Of a stretch of DNA of 17,185 nucleotides, positions 6,409-12,882 are shown one piece after another. This DNA comes from JAFGXW01 sp964634385. Lineage in GTDB: Bacteria > Bacillota_I > Bacilli_A > Izemoplasmatales > Izemoplasmataceae. The stretch spans positions 1 to 17,185 of the forward strand of contig CAZWIZ010000021.1 in NCBI GenBank assembly GCA_964634385.1. Direction: 5' to 3'. The position numbers were made by a program, and so were the translations under genes. The notes below the pieces were generated by a model that searched no databases, was not told where the DNA came from, and was given only the letters and a program-made list of their open reading frames with translations. How positions within the stretch are numbered: the stretch's first letter is position 1; each line of letters starts with the position of its first letter.

Positions 6409-7434
6409 CTATGTACACTTTATAATATTTCTATTCCACAAACAATCAGCACAACTTGGGGAATAGCTTAAACAATCAAATTCTGTTGTTTCAATAAAAC
6501 TACAACTATCCTCATATTCGCAATCAACACAACTTGGGAATTTACTATTTAAAACATTTTGTCTAAAATCTGTATATTCTTTACCAAAATAAATTTCATC
6601 AATATTTGTTTTAAGTATATTTCCAAAAGAATATTTTAAGACTGTTTTCTCACGATCGAAAACCCATTCAGTATATGTGTTAGCAAAGCGATAACAAGGA
6701 TAGACATTACCAGTAAAATCGACATATGTGTAGTCGTTTTCAACAAAATGACAATATCTTTCTGTTTTAATCTCCATATATGGAAAAGCTAAATTAACTT
6801 TATTACCATAAATAGCATATTTACTAACTAATTTCATATATTCATGACCTTCATAATTATAATCTTTTGTATAAAAAATATCATTCGTTTGCGCCTTGTT
6901 TTGAGGTAAAAGATGCGAAATTAAAATTTTATCTGCATCATACTTATTAGCGAAATCAATCACTTTATATATTGTATCTTTTTTTGATTTTGTTAAGACA
7001 TATGCAAATTCAATTGATGGTAATCTTGAATTGTTTTTTTTCTTGCAAATATTTATATATTCTAATGTTTCTCTTATGCGTGAAAAATCTGCTTGCCGTA
7101 CTGAATAATAATCATCTTCAGTACCATCAACACTAATAATGATCTTTTTAAAATATTTACATAATATTTCTATTGTTGGTTTTCGAATGATACCATTAGT
7201 AGTGATTTCTAAATCATACTGTTTAAATTTTTCAACAGCGTACATAAAATTTTTGGCTATTGTTGGTTCACCTATTCCACCAAAAACTATACCTTTTGTG
7301 CCTTTTAAATGAGTACTTATTTTATCAATGATTTCAATAGTCATATCACCTAAAGAGTTTTCCCATGAATGTCGATAACACATTGCACAGTTTAAGTTAC
7401 ATCTATTAGTAAGTTCTATATATACTTTTTTCAT
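6409..7434 (-). CDS. SPASM radical-SAM protein, tungsten-oxidoreductase maturase type
   Basis: A 341-residue radical-SAM enzyme. C12, C16 and C19 (in TNRCNLNCAMCY) form the CxxxCxxC site for the SAM-binding 4Fe-4S cluster, and GGIGEP (52-57) is the SAM amino-group motif. The C-terminal third is a SPASM-like region with many cysteines (C228, C247, C302, C305, C311, C321, C328, C331, C340), enough for two auxiliary Fe-S clusters. Its place directly downstream of an AOR and upstream of moaD/thiF is that of the described tungsten-cofactor oxidoreductase radical-SAM maturase family. What it does chemically is unknown; modification of AOR or of its cofactor is inferred. No good Shine-Dalgarno sequence precedes ATG 7434, which lies ten bases after a stable hairpin (7444-7471). 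Confidence 0.85.
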   Translation of the reverse strand: MKKVYIELTNRCNLNCAMCYRHSWENSLGDMTIEIIDKISTHLKGTKGIVFGGIGEPTIAKNFMYAVEKFKQYDLEITTNGIIRKPTIEILCKYFKKIIISVDGTEDDYYSVRQADFSRIRETLEYINICKKKNNSRLPSIEFAYVLTKSKKDTIYKVIDFANKYDADKILISHLLPQNKAQTNDIFYTKDYNYEGHEYMKLVSKYAIYGNKVNLAFPYMEIKTERYCHFVENDYTYVDFTGNVYPCYRFANTYTEWVFDREKTVLKYSFGNILKTNIDEIYFGKEYTDFRQNVLNSKFPSCVDCEYEDSCSFIETTEFDCLSYSPSCADCLWNRNIIKCT

Positions 7435-7443
7435 AATATTAAG

Positions 7444-7471
7444 AAGGAATGAATAATTAAATTCATTCCTT
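7444..7471 (-). terminator. Hairpin between AOR and its maturase, possible attenuating terminator
   Basis: AAGGAATGAAT (7444-7454) and ATTCATTCCTT (7461-7471) form a perfect 11-bp stem with a 6-base loop in the 45-base gap after the AOR stop. On the minus strand the stem is followed by CTTAATATT, a poor T tract. It could be a partial terminator or mRNA-stabilising stem that keeps AOR transcripts more abundant than those of the maturation genes. Confidence 0.6.
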
Positions 7472-7479
7472 ACTTTATT

Positions 7480-9267
7480 TTATAGTCCTAAATCTTTTAA
7501 TCTTTCTTTTGTTGGCACACCTTTAGAATCCCAACCTCTAAGTTCATAATATTTAGGTAATAATTTGTCTAAATGATGTACTTCACCTTTTGTAGGTCCA
7601 CTTGGCATAGGTTCTGTAAGTAATCTAATAGGTAGTGTATCTTCTTCAGGTAAGATACCTGCGGCAATATTAAATTGTTTTTCTAATGTATAAATTCTTT
7701 CTCCTGCTTTTAAAACATCTTCTCCTGACCAATTAGTTCCAACAACAGCATTATAAATATCTGCATATTCATCTGCACCTAATGCGAATGATGTAAATAA
7801 ACATAATCCAATTGAATCAATAAAAGCTGTAAGATCTTGGAATGTTTTAGTCCAGAAAGGTTTATCTTCAAGTGCTTTACGTTCAAGTTTTGCTGGTAAT
7901 CCTAAGATTTCTGGAGAAATCATATATCCACGTACATGGCATCCACCACGGTTAGAAGTAGCAAAGTTTAAACCTTGTCCTTGAACTCCACGAGGATCAT
8001 ATGCTGGAATCTCTAATTTTTTAACAGACATTGATAAATCTGCTCTTCCATAACTTTCACATAAACGATAAGATCCATCAGCCATTTCTGCTCCAAATCC
8101 TTCTCTTCTTGCTAATTTTTTAGTCCAATAAACGATAGAATCATCATTACCAAAGTCTAGTGGATGTCCTTCAAAATCAATATGATCTAATAATCCTTTT
8201 GATTTTAATTCCATTGCAGCTGCAAGAGTAGAACCTGTTGAAATTGTATCTACACCTAATTGGTTACACCACCAGTTAGCTTCGATAATAGTTTCTAAGT
8301 TTTTAACTCCACAGTCGGCACCAAATGCCCAAATTGTTTCATATTCAGGTCCGCCACCCTCAACTTTATCAGTTTTAGTATAACGACCACAACCAATTGT
8401 ACAACGATGACATGGGTCTTTTCTAACTAAATATTTTTCAGCAAGTGTTTCTCCTGAAATATCTTCAGCACTTAAGAATACACCATCTTGGAAATTGTTT
8501 GTTGGTAAAATACCATTTGCATTTATAACATTTACTAATACAGCTGTACCATAAGCTGGTAAGCCTTGTCCAGTAACTGGATTATCTTTGATTAATTTAT
8601 CAGCATTTTTAACTTTTGCTCTAACAGCTTCTTTATCAAATAAACTAACTTTTAAATTACCTGTTACAACAATTGCTTTTAAGTTCTTGCTTCCCATAAC
8701 TGCACCAACACCACTACGTCCTGCAGCTCTATCTTTATCATTCATAATAGAAGCAACTAAATTTAATTTTTCACCAGCAGGTCCGATAGCAAGAACATTA
8801 GTTCTTTTTTTATTTTCCATTAGGATATCAGTTGCTTCACCAACCATTTTTCCCCAAATGTGTGCTGCATCTTTGATTTCAACATCTTCATTATTAATGG
8901 TAATATAAACCGGTTTTTTGGCTTTTCCTTCAATGATTATTCCGTCATATCCTGCATATTTAAGTCTTGCTCCCCAAGTACCACCAGAGTTTGAAGAAGC
9001 TATTGTTCCAGATAATGGTGATTTAGTAACTACCATATATCTTCCACCTGTTGGAGTAGGTGTCCCTGTTAAAGGTCCGTTAATAAAAATTAATTTATTC
9101 TCCGGACTTAAAGCATCAATTTTTGGATCAATTTCGTCAAAAAGTATTTTAGATCCAAGTCCACGTCCACCAACGTATTTCTTTGCTAGTTCGAAATCTA
9201 AGTCGTCAACTTTAATAGAGTTTTCTGTAAGGTTGATTCTTAGAAGTTTGCCCATATAACCAAACAT
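7480..9267 (-). CDS. aor: Aldehyde:ferredoxin oxidoreductase (tungsten enzyme)
   Basis: A 595-residue cytoplasmic enzyme that oxidises aldehydes to acids with ferredoxin, or runs in reverse, using a tungsten bis-pterin cofactor and one 4Fe-4S cluster. N-terminal domain: the YVGGRGLGSKILFDE start (31-45), the pterin-binding segment TPTGGRYMV (70-78), and AAGRSGVGAVMGSKNLKAI (181-199). Cluster ligands are C286, C289 and C293 (DPCHRCTIGC) plus C489 in DSIGLC (484-489). E308/E310 in GPEYET and His444 in GGCHVRGY lie where catalytic residues occur in Pyrococcus AOR. Length matches the family. ATG 9267 follows AGGAGG by seven bases. It is the first gene of the minus-strand operon, with a good promoter overlapped by a cre-like site. 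Substrate range is not predictable; the FOR and WOR subfamilies are similar. Confidence 0.95.
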   Translation of the reverse strand: MFGYMGKLLRINLTENSIKVDDLDFELAKKYVGGRGLGSKILFDEIDPKIDALSPENKLIFINGPLTGTPTPTGGRYMVVTKSPLSGTIASSNSGGTWGARLKYAGYDGIIIEGKAKKPVYITINNEDVEIKDAAHIWGKMVGEATDILMENKKRTNVLAIGPAGEKLNLVASIMNDKDRAAGRSGVGAVMGSKNLKAIVVTGNLKVSLFDKEAVRAKVKNADKLIKDNPVTGQGLPAYGTAVLVNVINANGILPTNNFQDGVFLSAEDISGETLAEKYLVRKDPCHRCTIGCGRYTKTDKVEGGGPEYETIWAFGADCGVKNLETIIEANWWCNQLGVDTISTGSTLAAAMELKSKGLLDHIDFEGHPLDFGNDDSIVYWTKKLARREGFGAEMADGSYRLCESYGRADLSMSVKKLEIPAYDPRGVQGQGLNFATSNRGGCHVRGYMISPEILGLPAKLERKALEDKPFWTKTFQDLTAFIDSIGLCLFTSFALGADEYADIYNAVVGTNWSGEDVLKAGERIYTLEKQFNIAAGILPEEDTLPIRLLTEPMPSGPTKGEVHHLDKLLPKYYELRGWDSKGVPTKERLKDLGL

Positions 9268-9302
9268 TTTAAAGCCTCCTTTTTTAGTTTTTACTTATTT
9301 AT

Positions 9303-9331
9303 ATTATAACTCTATGTGATAACGTTTTCAA
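9303..9331 (-). promoter_or_regulatory. SigA-type promoter of the AOR operon
   Basis: On the minus strand TTGAAA (9331-9326) and a perfect TATAAT (9308-9303) have a 17-base spacer. The transcript would begin near 9296, leaving a leader of about 29 bases that contains only the ribosome binding site, too short for a riboswitch. Confidence 0.75.
9317..9330. promoter_or_regulatory. cre-like operator (CcpA/LacI-family) over the AOR promoter
   Basis: TGATAACGTTTTCA fits the 14-base catabolite-responsive element pattern TGWAANCGNTNWCA at all but one position, with the central CG. It covers the -35 and most of the spacer of the AOR promoter, a position that would block initiation. Binding by CcpA or another LacI-family protein is inferred; no such regulator is encoded here. 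Confidence 0.55.
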
Positions 9332-9387
9332 CAAATTATTATAAATAAGGTTATAAATTACAAATGATATAATTACATCGATAATAT

Positions 9388-9415
9388 TTAACATTTTTAG
9401 AAAATATGGTATGAT
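9388..9415 (+). promoter_or_regulatory. Promoter of the tup-moe-moa operon
   Basis: TTAACA (9388-9393) and TATGAT (9410-9415) are 16 bases apart, and TGG just before the hexamer makes an extended -10. Transcription from about 9422 would include the whole structured leader at 9431-9571. Confidence 0.65.
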
Positions 9416-9430
9416 ATAAGTAGTTAAAAA

Positions 9431-9531
9431 AATATTCCGAGTTAATTAATCTACTGTGATTTACACTATGATTTATTAACCAACGGGTATAAAAAGAAAT
9501 TTTTATGCCTCCCGCGCTTGGAAAGGATGTT
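9431..9531 (+). ncRNA. Moco/Tuco-type riboswitch aptamer upstream of tupA
   Basis: The leader folds into a compact multi-stem RNA. The closing stem pairs UUCC-side bases 9431-9438 with GGAUGUU (9525-9531), with one bulge. Stem A is GTTAATTAAT (9441-9450) with ATTTATTAAC (9471-9480). CCAACG (9480-9485) pairs with CGCUUGG (9515-9521, one bulge). Inside this, GGUAUAAAAA (9486-9495) and UUUUUAUGCC (9500-9509) make a 10-bp stem capped by GAAA. The unpaired-looking blocks CGGGU, GCCUCCC (9507-9513) and GGAAAGG (9520-9526) resemble the conserved sequence of the molybdenum-cofactor riboswitch (from memory, not searched). Its place before a tungstate importer and pterin genes supports sensing of Moco or its tungsten analogue. 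Cofactor binding is inferred. Confidence 0.8.
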
Positions 9532-9571
9532 AGATTTTTTACTCCTTTTTAGGCGTAAAAGATCTTTTTTT
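9532..9571 (+). terminator. Intrinsic terminator, expression platform of the riboswitch
   Basis: AGATTTTTTAC (9532-9542) pairs with GTAAAAGATCT (9555-9565), 11 bp with one G-U, and CCT/AGG extends the stem inside the loop; seven T residues follow (9565-9571). The conserved GGAAAGGA (9520-9527) can instead pair with TCCTTTTT (9543-9550), which would break both the aptamer closing stem and the terminator. This predicts that ligand binding frees the terminator and switches tup-moe-moa off. Confidence 0.8.
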
Positions 9572-9605
9572 ATTATGTATATATCAAAAGGAAGAAGGCT
9601 AATTT

Positions 9606-10394
9606 GTGAAAAAGATATTGATTATTTTAGGAGTCTTATTTTTATTTACATTAAGTTCTTGTTCGAAAAAAGAACTTATTATTGTTACTACAACATCACT
9701 GGATAATAGTGGCTTACTTGAGTATATTATACCTAGTTTTGAAGAAGAATACGGTATCTTTGTAAAAATAGTAGCTTTAGGTACAGGCGCAGCCCTCGAA
9801 ATGGGTGAAATGGGTGAAGCAGATATTTTACTTGTTCACGCATATGATAGTGAGGTTGAATTTGTAAATAACGGGTATGGAGAAAAAAGACATAATATTA
9901 TGTATAACGATTTTATTATTCTTGGTCCAGCATCTTTAGATTCAGATACATTAGAAGAAGCATTAGCTCTTATAGTAACAAAGCCCCTTAATTTTTATTC
10001 ACGAGGTGATGATTCGGGAACGAATAAGAAAGAATTATCAATTTGGGAACAATATGGTTATGATGTATCTACATTTGGTGATTGGTATCATGAAACAGGA
10101 CAAGGAATGGGCTCAACATTAACGATGACGTCACTAAGTCGTTATTATACTTTAAGTGATAGAGGCACTTATCTTTCAATGAAAAATAATCTTGATTTAG
10201 TTATTGCTTATGAAAATAGAAATGAGTTAAAAAACCAATATGGAGTAATTAAAGTTAATCCTGATTTACATAATCGTAATGAAGAATATGCTGATTTATT
10301 TTATGATTGGATTATTAGAGATGATGTACAAGATTTAATTGCTACATATGTAATGTATGATGAACAACTATTTTATCCAAATGCTGGCGAATAA
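9606..10394 (+). CDS. tupA: Tungstate ABC transporter substrate-binding lipoprotein
   Basis: A 262-residue extracytoplasmic binding protein that captures tungstate for the TupBC permease. It has a lipoprotein signal peptide with lipobox LSSC (Cys19). Family signatures are VTTTSLDNSGLL (27-38), ALGTGAALEMGEMGEADILLVHA (57-79) and SRGDDSGTNKKE (132-143), which line the oxyanion site in TupA proteins. The start is GTG 9606, with GAAGAAGG (9591-9598) upstream. The gene is 34 bases beyond the riboswitch terminator and is directly followed by tupB (TAA then ATG with no gap). TupA proteins usually favour tungstate strongly over molybdate, which agrees with the AOR next door; selectivity is family knowledge, not seen here. 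Confidence 0.93.
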   Translation: MKKILIILGVLFLFTLSSCSKKELIIVTTTSLDNSGLLEYIIPSFEEEYGIFVKIVALGTGAALEMGEMGEADILLVHAYDSEVEFVNNGYGEKRHNIMYNDFIILGPASLDSDTLEEALALIVTKPLNFYSRGDDSGTNKKELSIWEQYGYDVSTFGDWYHETGQGMGSTLTMTSLSRYYTLSDRGTYLSMKNNLDLVIAYENRNELKNQYGVIKVNPDLHNRNEEYADLFYDWIIRDDVQDLIATYVMYDEQLFYPNAGE

Positions 10395-11078
10395 ATGATT
10401 TTAGAAAGCACTATTAAAGCATTTGAATTATTGTTCTCATTTGATAAAGAAATTTATTCGATAATATTTCTATCATTAACCATTTCTATTTTAGCAACAA
10501 CAGTAGCTTCGTTTTTTGGAACAATATTTGGTATCTTTATTAGTATTTCCGACTACAAATTAAAAAGATTAACAAAAAAAATTGTTTTTACACTTATGGG
10601 AATACCACCAGTTGTTCTTGGATTAATTGTATTGTTATTTATAACCGGTCCATTTGACGGAATGAATTTACTATTTACAAAATCAGCGATGTTTATTGCC
10701 CAGACATTGCTGGTTTTACCTATTATAACTGGAAATATTATTATTTCTAGTGAAAAAACACAAAAAAGAGTATTAGAAACTGCAACGACATTAGGAGCAT
10801 CTAAATTTGATAAAATAATTCTTTTAATAAAAGAAATAAAACCTTTTATTATGATGAGTGTCATTTTAGGTTTTTCAAGAGCTTTAAGTGAAGTTGGAGC
10901 TGTTATGCTTGTTGGAGGGAATATTAAAAATGATACAAGAGTAATGACTACTTACATTGCTTTAAATAATAGTATGGGAGAATATTCAGTTTCGATAGCC
11001 ATGGGAATGATTTTATTATTTATTGCTTTTATTCTGCATACTTTACTCGCGAAATTTAGAGGTGATTTTTATGATTGA
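10395..11078 (+). CDS. tupB: Tungstate ABC transporter permease
   Basis: A 227-residue integral membrane protein with about five or six hydrophobic segments (around 21-60, 70-94, 104-126, 154-175 and 198-220), forming the tungstate channel as a dimer. The cytoplasmic EAA loop that docks the ATPase reads ETATTLGASKFDKIILL (138-154). FSRALSEVGAVMLVGG, typical of molybdate/tungstate/sulfate permeases, follows. It begins at the base after the tupA stop, and its TGA stop lies inside the tupC start region, so tupABC are translationally coupled. Length is normal for TupB. It is named as tungstate-specific because of its partner TupA. Confidence 0.93.
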   Translation: MILESTIKAFELLFSFDKEIYSIIFLSLTISILATTVASFFGTIFGIFISISDYKLKRLTKKIVFTLMGIPPVVLGLIVLLFITGPFDGMNLLFTKSAMFIAQTLLVLPIITGNIIISSEKTQKRVLETATTLGASKFDKIILLIKEIKPFIMMSVILGFSRALSEVGAVMLVGGNIKNDTRVMTTYIALNNSMGEYSVSIAMGMILLFIAFILHTLLAKFRGDFYD

Positions 11079-11664
11079 GACAACTGGATTAGTTGTGAAA
11101 TATAAAAATATTACTTTTAAATTTGATAATTACCATTTTAAAAAAAATAAAATATCAGTGATTAGTGGGCGCAATGGAGCGGGGAAAACGACGTTATTAA
11201 AATCACTTGCCTCACTAATTAAATATGAAGGAAACGTAAAAGTGAACGGAGAAATAACTTATAATTCTCAAGAAGCAATTATTTTTAACCGTAGTGTTTA
11301 TGAAAATATTATTTATCCATTGAGAATTAGAAAGTTAGATCTTTCTCTTTATCAAGATAAAATAACAGAGTATAGTAAGGTACTGAGTATCGAACATCTT
11401 TTAGATAAAAATGCTTTAAAATTATCATCGGGAGAAAAGATGAAAGTTTCTATTATTAGAAGTATTATTTTTAATCCTGAAATAGTTTTATTAGATGAAC
11501 CAACTACTCATTTAGATTTAGAATCAATTAATGAATTATCAATTTTAATAAAAGAATTAAAAAAGAAAATTACTTTTATTGTAGTTAGTCATAATAAAAC
11601 TTTTATTGAAGAATTAATTGATGAAGAATACTATTTAGGAGGATGTAAAACATGTTTATCGTAA
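11071..11664 (+). CDS. tupC: Tungstate ABC transporter ATPase
   Basis: A 197-residue cytoplasmic ATPase that powers TupB. Walker A is GRNGAGKT (33-40), the Q-loop Gln is at 67, the signature is LSSGE (118-122), Walker B is IVLLDEP (138-144), the D-loop is THLD, and the switch His is at 174 (VSHN). A longer in-frame reading from 11023 is rejected: ATG 11071 has GAGGTG at 11059-11064, overlaps the tupB stop, and gives a normal N-terminus. At 197 residues it is slightly short because it lacks the regulatory C-terminal extension of ModC, as is usual for TupC. Its last codons overlap the next moeA start, whose AGGAGG lies inside tupC. Confidence 0.92.
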   Translation: MIETTGLVVKYKNITFKFDNYHFKKNKISVISGRNGAGKTTLLKSLASLIKYEGNVKVNGEITYNSQEAIIFNRSVYENIIYPLRIRKLDLSLYQDKITEYSKVLSIEHLLDKNALKLSSGEKMKVSIIRSIIFNPEIVLLDEPTTHLDLESINELSILIKELKKKITFIVVSHNKTFIEELIDEEYYLGGCKTCLS

Positions 11665-12881
11665 AATCAATAGATGAAACAATCAAAATTCTTGAAGATA
11701 ATTTCAAAGATTACCAATTAAGTAAAATAGTAATAAAAGCAGAAGATGCACTTAACTATGTATCTAGTAAAGATATTATCTCATTAGAAGATGTTCCTCA
11801 TTTTGATCGATCGATTGTGGATGGATATGCGGTAGATTTTAATAGTGTAAGATTAGCTTCTTCTACAACTCCATCCATTTTGAAATTATCAGGGAAAGTA
11901 GAAATGGGAAAGCCAGCAACAATTAATGTGACGGAAGAAACAACTGTTTATGTCCCAACAGGTGGACATTTACCAAAAGGCTCAAATAGTGTTGTTATGA
12001 TTGAAAATACAGATCAGTTAAATGAAGAAATTATTATTAATAAGAGTGCAACAATATGGGAAAACGTTCTTCAAAAGGGAACTGATATCAGTATTAATTC
12101 TAAAGTTTTATCAAAAAATACAGTAATTACTCCACTAGTTATAGGTGCTCTAAAATCACTTGGAATAGATGAAATTGAAGTATATAAAAGATTAAGTGTA
12201 TCAGTTATTTCTACTGGAGACGAAATTGTTAAAGATAAAGCTCATTTAGAAATAGGAGAAATAAGAGATATTAATAGCTATACAATCACTAATTATCTTA
12301 TAAATAAAAATATTATCATTAGTGATAAAGTTATTATTAATGATGATTTTGAATTATACAAAGAAGCTATATTAACAGGATTTAAAAATTCTGATATTGT
12401 AATTTCTAGTGGGGGAAGTAGCGTTGGAGATAAAGATTATACTTATAGTATTTTAAAAGAAATAGGAGCTGACTTATTAGTACATGGTGTTAATATAAAA
12501 CCAGGAAAACCAACTATAATTGCTAAATATAAAAATAAACTATTTTTCGGACTTCCCGGACAACCTACTAGTGCTTTTTTTGTTTTAAATACTTTTATTG
12601 ATACAATAATAAATACGATTTATCATATTGATAAAGTTATGCCTTCACCTTATATTGAAGCTATTCTTCAGTTAAATGTTCACTCAGTTACTGGAAGAAG
12701 AATGTATCAATTAGTGAAAGTTGAATATAATGATGAAAACAAGTTAATCGCAATTCCTTTATTTGCTAAATCAGGAATGATTAACGCTTTAAAAGAGGCA
12801 AGTGGATATATTATTATTAATGAATTTATTGAAGGAAAAACAGCTGGCGAAATTGTTAAAGTCTATCGAGTAGGTGATTAA
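11652..12881 (+). CDS. moeA: Molybdopterin molybdotransferase MoeA, single-function paralogue
   Basis: A 409-residue MoeA, the enzyme that inserts the metal oxyanion into adenylated molybdopterin at low oxyanion levels. Family landmarks: SIVDGYAVDF (54-63), VPTGGHLPKG (101-110), KGTDI (142-146), STGDEI (187-192), SSGGSSVGDKDYT (252-264), VNIKPGKPTII (280-290) and FGLPGQPTSA (299-308). All catalytic-domain motifs are present and the length matches E. coli MoeA. It overlaps tupC by 13 bases and is followed by a second moeA. In organisms with two MoeA proteins, one may prefer tungstate; which one does so here cannot be told from sequence. Confidence 0.92.
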   Translation: MFIVKSIDETIKILEDNFKDYQLSKIVIKAEDALNYVSSKDIISLEDVPHFDRSIVDGYAVDFNSVRLASSTTPSILKLSGKVEMGKPATINVTEETTVYVPTGGHLPKGSNSVVMIENTDQLNEEIIINKSATIWENVLQKGTDISINSKVLSKNTVITPLVIGALKSLGIDEIEVYKRLSVSVISTGDEIVKDKAHLEIGEIRDINSYTITNYLINKNIIISDKVIINDDFELYKEAILTGFKNSDIVISSGGSSVGDKDYTYSILKEIGADLLVHGVNIKPGKPTIIAKYKNKLFFGLPGQPTSAFFVLNTFIDTIINTIYHIDKVMPSPYIEAILQLNVHSVTGRRMYQLVKVEYNDENKLIAIPLFAKSGMINALKEASGYIIINEFIEGKTAGEIVKVYRVGD

Positions 12882-12882
12882 A

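Noticed and set aside
8588..9259. Two plus-strand open frames (8588-8908 and 8918-9259) opposite the AOR gene
   Set aside because: They are antisense to a strongly supported AOR coding sequence, have no ribosome binding sites and match no family.
9518..9706. 62-codon open frame beginning in the riboswitch
   Set aside because: It runs through the aptamer and terminator and overlaps tupA out of frame; the RNA structure explains this sequence better.
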